This document shows positions 8,539 to 15,519 of a stretch of 64,000 nt of DNA, piece after piece. The notes under the pieces are model-generated. The model was not told the DNA's origin and did not search any database. It saw nothing but the letters and a program-made list of their open reading frames with translations. The position numbers and the translations under genes are program-made. Source of the stretch: an uncultured Duncaniella sp. (GTDB lineage: Bacteria > Bacteroidota > Bacteroidia > Bacteroidales > Muribaculaceae); the NCBI RefSeq assembly GCF_910577345.1, contig NZ_CAJTMT010000005.1:62001-126000 (forward strand), given 5' to 3'. The number at the start of each line of letters is the position of its first letter. Position 1 is the first letter of the stretch.

Positions 8539-10020
8539 ATGGAACCGACGATTTACTCACGCTTCAAAGAGCTCGTCAACAATGACCCGGATCATCCTGC
8601 CGTCATCGACGAGCGTACCTGTGTCACCTACGCAGGTCTCGACCGCTTAGTCGACACTCTCATCTCCCGTTTTCCGTCATTCATTCCGGCCCGCGTCGGA
8701 ATTGTGATGGACCACAGCGTCGAGATGGTAGCCGCCATGATGGCCGTCATCAAGGCCGGTGCAGCTTTTGTGGCTGTCGAGCCTGATTTCCCCCCGGGGC
8801 GCCTGGTTACCTTCCTTGTTGAAAACGGAGTGGACTTTGTCATCACCCAGGAGCGCCATGCAGGGCTGCTGAATGATTTCAAACGTCTCATCATAGGCAA
8901 CGAGATCTACATCGATCCCGCTCTCCATCCCCTGCCCGACCGCTCGCGCGCCGACCGTCCGGCCTATATCATCTACTCGTCGACACCCGACGGCTATCCG
9001 CTCGGTGTGGCCGTGGGCAACAGTCAGGTGTTGCATTTCGCAGAGTCGTTCAAGAAGACCTACAATATCAGCGGCGACGACATTCTGCTGCAATTCTCGG
9101 CATGTATCATGAACATCTTCATCCAGGAGATTTTCGGCGCGCTCCTTTCGGGGGCTGCGGTTGCCATCCCGTCGGCTGCCACGCGCAACGATCCCGAAAA
9201 ACTTGTGAAGTTCATCGATGACCAGTATGTCACCGTTATCAGCGGCTTCCCCTATCTCATGATGGAGCTCAACGCAGTGAAGGCTCTCCCGGTGACTGTC
9301 CGCCTGCTCATCAGCAGCGGCGATGTGCTCCATGCCGCATCCATCGGCCACTTGCTCGAACAGGTGCCGGTCTATACGACCTACGGGCCTGCGGAGGCGA
9401 CTGTCAGCGTGACCACTTATTGCTGCAATACGGGCCTCGTGCTTCCCGACGGCACTTTCCCGATCGGAAAACCTATGAACGGAACCGACGTGATGATTCT
9501 CGACGAGAATCTTCGCGAAGTGGCTCCCGGACAGGAGGGTGAGATATGCCTCGTTGGCGACGGTCTGGCCGATTACTATACGGGCGACCACCGCGCTGAC
9601 TTACAGCCGTTTGCCGTCATTGCCGACGGACGGAGGGTGTTCCGCACAGGCGACATGGGCCGACAGCTTTCCGACGGCAACTATGTCTATATCCGCCGCA
9701 AGGACACAGAGGTCAACATTCTTGGCAAGAAGGTGGTGACCGGCGAGGTCGAACGTGCCATACGCAAGAGCGACGAGGTCGACGATTGTACAGTGGTCCA
9801 CTACACTGACGAACAGGGTTCGGCCTATCTGGTGGCCTATGTCGTCCCGAAGACCAAGTCGTTCCGCCTGTCATGGGTCAAGAACACTATGGCTCAGTAT
9901 GTTCCCGCATACATGATTCCCGAATTTTTCGTCCTGCTCAAAGCTCTCCCGACCGACGCGGCAGGTGTGGTCAACACCTTCGCCCTCCCCGTCGTCCTCA
10001 AGGACAGCAAGGCAGTCTGA
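8539..10020 (+). CDS. stand-alone AMP-binding (NRPS-like adenylation) domain with missing catalytic lysines
   Basis: The 493-residue protein has the ANL-superfamily fold order: A5 TYGPAEATVSVT, A7 FRTGDMG and A8 RRKDTEVNILGKKVVTGEVE are all recognisable. Two key sites are altered. The A3 P-loop, normally TSGSTGKPKGV, reads SSTPDGYPLGV with Leu155 in place of the Lys. The A10 motif, normally NGKVDR, reads AGVVNT with Val477 where the catalytic Lys is expected. ANL enzymes activate carboxylates as acyl-AMP; loss of both lysines argues for weak or no adenylation, or another role. No carrier-protein domain, thioesterase or other NRPS gene is nearby. Confidence 0.8.
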   Translation: MEPTIYSRFKELVNNDPDHPAVIDERTCVTYAGLDRLVDTLISRFPSFIPARVGIVMDHSVEMVAAMMAVIKAGAAFVAVEPDFPPGRLVTFLVENGVDFVITQERHAGLLNDFKRLIIGNEIYIDPALHPLPDRSRADRPAYIIYSSTPDGYPLGVAVGNSQVLHFAESFKKTYNISGDDILLQFSACIMNIFIQEIFGALLSGAAVAIPSAATRNDPEKLVKFIDDQYVTVISGFPYLMMELNAVKALPVTVRLLISSGDVLHAASIGHLLEQVPVYTTYGPAEATVSVTTYCCNTGLVLPDGTFPIGKPMNGTDVMILDENLREVAPGQEGEICLVGDGLADYYTGDHRADLQPFAVIADGRRVFRTGDMGRQLSDGNYVYIRRKDTEVNILGKKVVTGEVERAIRKSDEVDDCTVVHYTDEQGSAYLVAYVVPKTKSFRLSWVKNTMAQYVPAYMIPEFFVLLKALPTDAAGVVNTFALPVVLKDSKAV

Positions 10021-10047
10021 GCCTGCAGTGCTTCGCTACGCTCCGCA

Positions 10048-10200
10048 CAAGTATAGAGATTAAAGTATAGAGTATAGATAATACTTTATGCTTTCACTAA
10101 GTACTTTATCAACGCTACCATTATCTATACTCTATACTTTAATCTCTATACTTGTGACTCTATACTTTAATCTCTATACTTGTGCAGAGCACTGCGGAGC
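10048..10200. repeat. family A intergenic inverted repeat, copy 1
   Basis: Bases 10048-10081 and 10121-10154 are perfect 34-bp reverse complements built from the unit TATAGAGATTAAAG. A second right-hand copy follows at about 10159-10182. Outside the arms, GCTTCGCTACGCTCCGCA (from about 10030) mirrors TGCGGAGCGCAGCGAA (from about 10193). The element starts just after the adenylation-domain gene. The same arm recurs at 11014-11244. Confidence 0.8.
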
Positions 10201-10336
10201 GCAGCGAAACACGTCGAAGCACCAAAACCCACTCTCCATAGCAACGATAAGTAGGTTTGCTTTCCAAATTCACCATCGGCCGATTAGGCGACGGGCCGGT
10301 GGTGGATTTGGAAAGCTTTTTTATAACTATTTTTTC

Positions 10337-10546
10337 ACTTTAATAGTTTTATGCTCTGATAATGATGGATATTTTTCCACTTTAATGTTTTTATGCTCCG
10401 AGAGTGATGGATATTTTCCCACTTTGATGTTTTTATGGTCTGATAACAATGGATATTTTTCGTCTTTGATGTTCTTATGTTCTGATAATGATGGATATTT
10501 TTCCTCTTTGATGTTTTTATGCTCCGGGTGTGATGGATTATTCCAT
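10337..10546 (-). repeat. five exact-length 42-bp tandem repeats, probably relic of a repeat-protein gene on the minus strand
   Basis: Five consecutive 42-bp units start at 10337, 10379, 10421, 10463 and 10505. Read on the minus strand each encodes a 14-residue unit of the type PSLSEHKNIKVEKY, ending at a TAG stop (10327-10329). Many differences between units are synonymous in that frame (TTA/CTC Leu, TCA/TCG Ser, GAG/GAA Glu, ATT/ATC Ile, AAA/AAG Lys). The frame runs from 10557 to 10327, but an in-frame TGA lies just upstream and there is no usable start, so it looks like a decayed gene end. The region from about 10200 to 10336 holds nothing recognised. Confidence 0.6.
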
Positions 10547-10576
10547 TTTTCGGGATGTCAAGTCAAGGATTTTCCG

Positions 10577-10584
10577 TACATTTG
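10577..10584 (+). promoter_or_regulatory. lrgA promoter -7 box
   Basis: TACATTTG matches TAnnTTTG, 76 bp upstream of the lrgA ATG. The leader that follows contains a 19-base direct duplication (AAAGATTGTTTTAGAATTT at 10592 and 10623). Confidence 0.5.
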
Positions 10585-10659
10585 CGGCCTTAAAGATTGT
10601 TTTAGAATTTACAACTTCTTTCAAAGATTGTTTTAGAATTTTCAATATTCTTCATAATT

Positions 10660-11022
10660 ATGATTCTGCAATGTGCGGTGCTCTTCGCGTTTCTCGCGAT
10701 GGGCGAATTTGTGGTCTATGCGACCGGTGTGCCCGTTCCGTCGAGCATCATCGGTATGCTTTTGCTTGCCGCTGCGCTCAAACTGCGTGTGGTGAGGCTT
10801 ATGTGGGTCGACAAGGTTGCCGATTTCCTCGTCAAGAATCTCGGGTTCTTCTTCGTCCCTGCAGGTGTCGGGCTGATGCGTTGCCTGAACCTGATTTCCG
10901 AACAGTGGCTGCCGATTGTGGCGGCATCCGTCATCAGCACCTTCCTCATCATCGCCGTCACGGGATGGGTACATCAATTTGTTAGATTTGCACTGCGTGG
11001 CAAATATAACAAATTAGTATAG
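10660..11022 (+). CDS. lrgA: CidA/LrgA-family membrane protein
   Basis: The 120-residue protein has four hydrophobic segments and the family signature VPVPSSIIGMLLLAAAL near residue 24, plus FFFVPAGVGLM near residue 63. CidA/LrgA proteins are holin-like membrane proteins that work with LrgB; in other bacteria they affect murein hydrolase activity and organic-acid export. The lrgB gene follows on the same strand, but only after a 249-bp gap filled by a family A repeat. The last two residues (Leu-Val) and the TAG stop are encoded by the first bases of that repeat arm. Confidence 0.88.
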   Translation: MILQCAVLFAFLAMGEFVVYATGVPVPSSIIGMLLLAAALKLRVVRLMWVDKVADFLVKNLGFFFVPAGVGLMRCLNLISEQWLPIVAASVISTFLIIAVTGWVHQFVRFALRGKYNKLV

Positions 11023-11244
11023 AGATTAAAGTATAGAGTATAGAGTGCTTTGCTCAAGTATAGAGGATAAAGTATAGAGTATAGAGTGCGGAGCACAAGT
11101 ATAGAGGGTAAAGTATAGAGTATCGATAATACCTTTGCTTATCCAATGCATCAATATTGTGCTTAGAGATTTAGTAGTGCATCCACACTCAATGCCTTCC
11201 CTCCATACTATTATCTATACTCTATACTTTAATCTCTATACTAA
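11014..11244. repeat. family A intergenic inverted repeat, copy 2, between lrgA and lrgB
   Basis: Bases 11014-11043 and 11215-11244 are perfect 30-bp reverse complements using the same TATAGAGATTAAAG-type unit as copy 1. Two more diverged left units follow inside (about 11058 and 11098), each preceded by a short GC-richer tag (TGCTTTGCTCA, TGCGGAGCACA). The element overlaps the last codons of lrgA. It ends about 27 bp before the lrgB start, just after the right arm with a run of A and T. Confidence 0.8.
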
Positions 11245-11271
11245 AAAATTTTTTTCAAAAATTTTTTCACC

Positions 11272-11964
11272 ATGGTTTTTCTGACTAATCCGTTTTTTCT
11301 GATTGCGCTGACGTTTGTGGCTTTCCTTGGGGCGAAGCTACTGCAGCGGCGCACGGGGGTGGCGCTGCTCAACCCCATTTTGATTTCAATCATCGTGCTT
11401 ATCGTCATTCTGTCGAGCTTAGGCGTGGACTATGAGACGTATGCCGAGGGTGGACAGTTCATCGAGTTCTGGCTGAAGCCGGCTGTGGTGGCGCTCGGTG
11501 TGCCGCTCTACAGGCAACTGGAGAATATCCGCAAGCAGATGCTTCCGCTGCTGCTCGCCGAACTGGCGGGATGTGTGGTGGGCATCGTGTCGGTGGTGTT
11601 GGTGGCCGAGTTGCTCGGGGCGACTAAGGAGGTGATCATCTCGCTTGCGCCCAAGGCGGTCACGACGCCTATCGCCATGGAGATTTCGGCTGCGATGGGT
11701 GGGATTCCGTCGCTGACGGCTGCGGTGGTGGTATGCACGGGTATTTTCGGTGGTATGGCAGGGTTCCGCATGGTGCGGATGAGCCATATCAAGAGTCCGA
11801 TTGCGGGTGGCCTGTCGATCGGGACGGCCTCTCACGCTGTCGGGACGGCTTCGGCGATGGAACGGGGCGAACGCTACGGCGCCTTCTCCTCCCTCGGCCT
11901 GACCCTCAACGGCCTGTTTACGGCATTGCTGGCACCGTTAATCCTGGAACTTCTTGGTTATTAA
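11272..11964 (+). CDS. lrgB: LrgB-family membrane protein
   Basis: The 230-residue protein is highly hydrophobic with 6-8 membrane segments. It carries the LrgB signature around residues 125-155 (SLAPKAVTTPIAMEI) and GGLSIGTASHAVGTA near residue 180. LrgB is the partner of the holin-like LrgA; plant and bacterial homologues are linked to glycolate, lactate or pyruvate export. In most genomes the two genes abut; here a repeat element separates them, so lrgB expression may be uncoupled from lrgA. Confidence 0.92.
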   Translation: MVFLTNPFFLIALTFVAFLGAKLLQRRTGVALLNPILISIIVLIVILSSLGVDYETYAEGGQFIEFWLKPAVVALGVPLYRQLENIRKQMLPLLLAELAGCVVGIVSVVLVAELLGATKEVIISLAPKAVTTPIAMEISAAMGGIPSLTAAVVVCTGIFGGMAGFRMVRMSHIKSPIAGGLSIGTASHAVGTASAMERGERYGAFSSLGLTLNGLFTALLAPLILELLGY

Positions 11965-12047
11965 CCATGGCTCAGTCATAGTGTATCAAAAACAAATTCC
12001 CCTTTAATTCCGTTTGTTTTTTATACATTATAACGAGACAAATATCT

Positions 12048-12530
12048 ATGAAACATTATATTCTACTTCTATCCATAATAGCTATGAGCGGATGCTCACA
12101 AACACAATTTCAGTCATCAGAAAGCAATGAACCTATAGATAGTTCGGATATTGAAGTAAGCAATTCTGATTCTGTGGAGGTTCCGGCGCTGGAGATGCCG
12201 GTGATTCCGGCGACGATTTCTGAACCGGAGGATATGGCGGGGTTCATCGCCATACATTTCTGGGACAATCTTGATTTCAGTGATATGGAGCGTGTAGGCG
12301 ACACGGTGTTCATGGAGCAGAATTTCGTGGACTACTTGGGTGTGATGCCTGCCGTGATGGCTTCGGACCGCCTGGTGGCGTTCAAGGCGCTCATGAAGCG
12401 CTCCTCGGCAAACAAGGCGGCCAGGGAGCTGATTGTCGCGTTCGGGGAGAAGTATCTGAATCATCCCGATTCACCGATGAAGAACCCGGAGCATTATGCG
12501 GATTTCAAGCAAGCAGCCGGAGGGGAATAG
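12048..12530 (+). CDS. DUF5106-like lipoprotein
   Basis: The 160-residue protein has a short lipoprotein signal with cysteine in IAMSGCSQT and an acidic linker. The domain AGFIAIHFWDNLDFSDM to KNPEHYADF resembles DUF5106, which in Bacteroidota often stands in front of a TlpA-like thioredoxin domain. Here the thioredoxin part is absent and the protein ends after DUF5106. It may be a free-standing periplasmic version or a truncated gene: the stop codon lies at the border of the repeat element that follows. Function unknown. Confidence 0.65.
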   Translation: MKHYILLLSIIAMSGCSQTQFQSSESNEPIDSSDIEVSNSDSVEVPALEMPVIPATISEPEDMAGFIAIHFWDNLDFSDMERVGDTVFMEQNFVDYLGVMPAVMASDRLVAFKALMKRSSANKAARELIVAFGEKYLNHPDSPMKNPEHYADFKQAAGGE

Positions 12531-12533
12531 GGA

Positions 12534-12780
12534 TTAAGGCTAATAGGGCCAATAGGACTAATAGGGCTGATAGGACTAATAGGGCTGATAGGGCCAATAA
12601 GGCTGATAGGGCCAATAGGGCTAATAGGGCTACTAATAGGACTGATAGGGCTAATAGGGCCAATAAGTGAAATTTTCAATCACTTATTGGCCTTACTTTT
12701 TCTTTAGAAAGCCTTCTCAGCTATTAGCCCTATTGGGCTTATTAGGCTTATTTGACCTATTGGGCTTATCAGCCCAATTC
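12534..12780. repeat. family B intergenic repeat, copy 1 (9-bp units around a conserved hairpin)
   Basis: The left half is a run of degenerate 9-bp units of the type GGGCTAATA, varying almost only by transitions (GGACTAATA, GGGCCAATA, GGGCTGATA). The right half is the same type inverted (TATTAGCCC, TATTGGGCT). Between them is a 13-bp perfect hairpin, GGCCAATAAGTGA (12658-12670) with its complement at 12680-12692. The element fills the gap between two convergent genes. The core stem recurs at 57759-57795 with a different loop. Confidence 0.85.
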
Positions 12781-12789
12781 AGCCCTCCC

Positions 12790-13335
12790 CTACTCCTCCG
12801 AAAATTCTTCGCGGAGGCGGTTGAAGCGTTCGAGGGTCGAGGGTGAGATGCGTGCCATCGAGCGCTCCACTTTTTCCATGGATTTCCGCTCCATCGAGCC
12901 GCTTTTCGAATAAAACTTGTCGGCATAGCAGACTAGCCGTTCAAGCAGCGTCACCGGCATGTAGTCACCGTCTACAGGCAGCGGCAACCCTTGCGCAATG
13001 ATGTCGTCGGCAGTGATACCGGCACCCGTATGGCGCTCAGCCACGCGGGCATCCCGTTCGGGCATTCCCTCCCTGCGCAGCAGTTCCCCGCCGAGGAGTC
13101 CGTGGAGGATATAAGGCTCCGTGCCCCGACATTCAATGCCGGGAGCGTCTGTCAGGAAGATTCCTATGTCGTGGAGCATCGCCGCCTCCTCGATTTCGGC
13201 AGGATCGAGCGGCAGACGACGACGCGCGGCGATTTCAAGAGCAAGGTCGGCCACCGAACGGCAATGGCGCATATAAATATCCCGCAGGGGTGAGCCTGCG
13301 GGATAGTATTTATCAATAATTTCCTGATAGGTCAT
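12790..13335 (-). CDS. HD-domain phosphohydrolase
   Basis: The start was set at MTYQEIIDKYYP (ATG complementary to 13333-13335), giving 181 residues. A longer frame exists but its extra 60 residues are low-complexity and overlap ilvE. Metal-binding motifs are visible: His of YMRHCRSVADLAL (residue about 23), the HD pair in AAMLHDIGIF, then ILHGLLGGELL and VAERHTGAGI. HD proteins of this class hydrolyse phosphate esters, often nucleotides; the substrate is unknown. It lies 28 bp downstream of ilvE on the same strand, so the two are probably co-transcribed. Confidence 0.82.
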   Translation of the reverse strand: MTYQEIIDKYYPAGSPLRDIYMRHCRSVADLALEIAARRRLPLDPAEIEEAAMLHDIGIFLTDAPGIECRGTEPYILHGLLGGELLRREGMPERDARVAERHTGAGITADDIIAQGLPLPVDGDYMPVTLLERLVCYADKFYSKSGSMERKSMEKVERSMARISPSTLERFNRLREEFSEE

Positions 13336-13363
13336 TGTTGATGTCAATTGGTCAGCGGATAGC

Positions 13364-14386
13364 TTATTCGACAATCGTACACCATCCGTGCTTGTCCTCC
13401 ACCTCGCCGAGCTGGATGCCGCGGAGAGTGTGGTAAAGTTCGGTGGTGATGGGGCCGGGCTCTCCGTTTTTCGAAACGACATATTTCTTGCCTGTGTCGA
13501 GGTCATGAATCTCACCGACAGGCGAAGCGACTGCGGCAGTGCCTACGGCTGCGGCCTCGTCAATCTCCTCAAGCTCATCGACAGTGATGTGACGGCGCTC
13601 AACCTTCACACCCATATCCTCGGCAAGCTGCATGAGGCTTTTGTTGGTTATCGAGGGGAGGATGGAGCTTGACGCAGGAGTGATGTAGACACCATCCTTG
13701 ACAGCCATGAAGTTGGCCGGGCCACACTCGTCGAGATATTTCTTCTCTTTCGGGTCGAGGTAGAGGACGGCCGAATAGCCGAGCTCATGGGCATGTTCAC
13801 CGGCGGTGAGCGATGCAGCATAGTTGCCACCGACCTTCCAGAGACCTGTGCCGTTGGGTGCAACGCGGTCATATTGACGCATGATGCAGATGTTTGTCGG
13901 CTTGAAGCCTGTCTTGAAATACGGACCGACAGGTGTGACAAGAATCATGAACACATATTCAGTCGCCGGCTTCACGCCAACCTGAGCAGAAATGCCGAGT
14001 TCGAGAGGACGGATATAGAGCGACGCACCCGAACCGTAAGGGGGCACGAAACGCTCGTTGAGCTTGACCACCTTCAGCACCATCTCGCGAAATTTCTCCT
14101 CGGGCAGCGGCTCCATGAGGATACCCTTGGCCGACTCCTGAATGCGGCGCGCATTCTCCTCGAGACGGAACACACGGATCTTGCCGTCTTTGCCACGGAA
14201 TGCCTTAAGGCCCTCGAAAATTTCCTGGCCGTAGTGCAGACAGGTGGCGGCGATGTGGAGATTGATCTCCTCGCTTTGCGACACTTCTATCTCGCCCCAC
14301 TTCCCGTCGCGGAAGTAGCAGCGTACGTTGTAATCTGTTGGGATATAACCGAATGACAGGTTGCCCCAGTCCAAATCGTTGTTCAT
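13364..14386 (-). CDS. ilvE: branched-chain amino acid aminotransferase
   Basis: The 340-residue protein is a class IV PLP-dependent aminotransferase of the type II BCAT length. GLWKVGGNYAASL contains the PLP-binding Lys184, preceded by QEIFEGLKAFRGKDGK and SLYIRPLELG and followed by YLDECGPANFMAV. It interconverts Leu, Ile and Val with their 2-oxo acids using 2-oxoglutarate/glutamate in the cytoplasm. The HD protein gene follows closely. A TAATTTTG -7 box stands at 14415-14422. Confidence 0.95.
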   Translation of the reverse strand: MNNDLDWGNLSFGYIPTDYNVRCYFRDGKWGEIEVSQSEEINLHIAATCLHYGQEIFEGLKAFRGKDGKIRVFRLEENARRIQESAKGILMEPLPEEKFREMVLKVVKLNERFVPPYGSGASLYIRPLELGISAQVGVKPATEYVFMILVTPVGPYFKTGFKPTNICIMRQYDRVAPNGTGLWKVGGNYAASLTAGEHAHELGYSAVLYLDPKEKKYLDECGPANFMAVKDGVYITPASSSILPSITNKSLMQLAEDMGVKVERRHITVDELEEIDEAAAVGTAAVASPVGEIHDLDTGKKYVVSKNGEPGPITTELYHTLRGIQLGEVEDKHGWCTIVE

Positions 14387-14414
14387 TGTATGGTGTGCTA
14401 TTTGTTATTTACCG

Positions 14415-14422
14415 CAAAATTA
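14415..14422 (-). promoter_or_regulatory. ilvE promoter -7 box
   Basis: On the minus strand TAATTTTG matches the Bacteroidota -7 consensus 28 bp upstream of the ilvE start. No clear TTG was placed at -33. Confidence 0.5.
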
Positions 14423-14492
14423 CTACAAAAAGTGAAATTTCCTAAGTAAAAACCTTGGAAAAATTTTAATTCGTCATTTTTCACACGCCGGT

Positions 14493-15317
14493 TCACACAA
14501 TCCACACCGGAGCCTTCCTGGCATTGAAATTCGCGCTCAGCACCTTGGCAAACGGAGTGTAGAGAGTGCGCGCTCCCTGCGGACATTCCTTAACACAGGC
14601 GCAGCATTTGATACACTTGGCGGCATCGAGCCCTATGCCATCGGCAGCGATCGCTCCGGTCGGACAGACATCCACACAACTGCCGCAGCCGTTGCAAAGC
14701 TCCTCATCGACCACCGGAAGATACACACGTGGCGACTCCGCCTGCTGACGCTGATAGTCCATGACGAACGCCTTGAAATTTGCCAGCGATTCAGCCGGAG
14801 CAGGAATATCCTTCAGACCGGCCGCATCAATCTTCGCCAATGTGCCTGCGGCAATCTTCTCCCCTATTGCGCGCCCAAACCTCCGGGCTTCCTCCATATC
14901 GGCCGCGTCCGGACGTCCTGCTGCAATAGGAGTCTCATCCGTTGAGTAGGAATGCTCACCGACAAAGGCCCCGGCTCCGACAACCGTGAAACCGCGCTCT
15001 TCGACAAACGAAGCGAAATCGGTCACCGCATTCTCGAAAGCCCTGTTGCCATAGACTGCAACGACGATGCAGCGCGTTCCCGCTCCCTTCATGCCGCCAA
15101 GGCGCTGCTTGGCAATCGGCGCGAGCTTTCCACCGTAGACCGGCCCGGAAAGCAGGACCACATCATCAGCGTCATACGTCCTCTCCACGGATTCCTTCAA
15201 CGTGAGGTCGAGAAGCGCCACATCCCGGCCCGTCTCCTCTCCTACCCCATTCATGATTCCCTCGATCACACGGGCAGAAGTGCCGGTCGGGGAAAATGTC
15301 AATGCCTGTATTTTCAT
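14493..15317 (-). CDS. EFR1-type flavodoxin-like/4Fe-4S ferredoxin protein
   Basis: The 274-residue protein joins an N-terminal flavodoxin-like fold (LTFSPTGTSARVIEGI for FMN phosphate, LLSGPVYGGKLAP) to a C-terminal dicluster ferredoxin. The clusters are CNGCGSCVDVCP and CIKCCACVKECP, each a CxxCxxCxxxCP set. It is expected to shuttle electrons in the cytoplasm; partners are unknown. Family members are common in anaerobes. It is transcribed alone or at the end of a unit after GH36, but a good terminator (15436-15480) separates it from GH36. Confidence 0.88.
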   Translation of the reverse strand: MKIQALTFSPTGTSARVIEGIMNGVGEETGRDVALLDLTLKESVERTYDADDVVLLSGPVYGGKLAPIAKQRLGGMKGAGTRCIVVAVYGNRAFENAVTDFASFVEERGFTVVGAGAFVGEHSYSTDETPIAAGRPDAADMEEARRFGRAIGEKIAAGTLAKIDAAGLKDIPAPAESLANFKAFVMDYQRQQAESPRVYLPVVDEELCNGCGSCVDVCPTGAIAADGIGLDAAKCIKCCACVKECPQGARTLYTPFAKVLSANFNARKAPVWIV

Positions 15318-15435
15318 AATCTATTCTGTTGATGCTGTTGGTTGGATGGTGCTTGATACCAACCCTCTGTTATTCTCCTCCAAAAATACAAACAATTCTC
15401 CCATCCTCCAAACGCCGGAAGGCATAAAAAGCGGG

Positions 15436-15480
15436 ACAGCCCCTGCATCAGCGATGAAACTCACCGGGTGCAGGGGCTGT
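15436..15480 (-). terminator. intrinsic terminator of the GH36 gene
   Basis: ACAGCCCCTGCA and TGCAGGGGCTGT form a perfect 12-bp stem with a 21-nt loop, read on the minus strand 40 bp after the alpha-galactosidase stop. The minus strand continues CCCGCTTTTTATG, giving a short U-run. Confidence 0.7.
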
Positions 15481-15519
15481 ACGTGAAAGTAATGTCTGTG
15501 AAAATAAAGTCCTACCTCA

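Noticed and set aside
10337..10546. Possible CRISPR array (five regular 42-bp units)
   Set aside because: The units are contiguous with no unique spacers and no cas genes are present. It is a tandem repeat.
10088..10636. Plus-strand frame of 182 residues through the repeat region
   Set aside because: It runs through a family A repeat and the 42-bp tandem units, where the minus strand shows the synonymous pattern. It has low-complexity composition and no ribosome-site support.
12494..12679. Minus-strand frame rich in GPISPI repeats
   Set aside because: It is a translation of the 9-bp family B units, which are a multiple of three and so stay open in frame by chance.
13336..13515. 60-residue N-terminal extension of the HD protein
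   Set aside because: It overlaps the end of ilvE, is low-complexity, and the internal MTYQEII start fits the HD family better.
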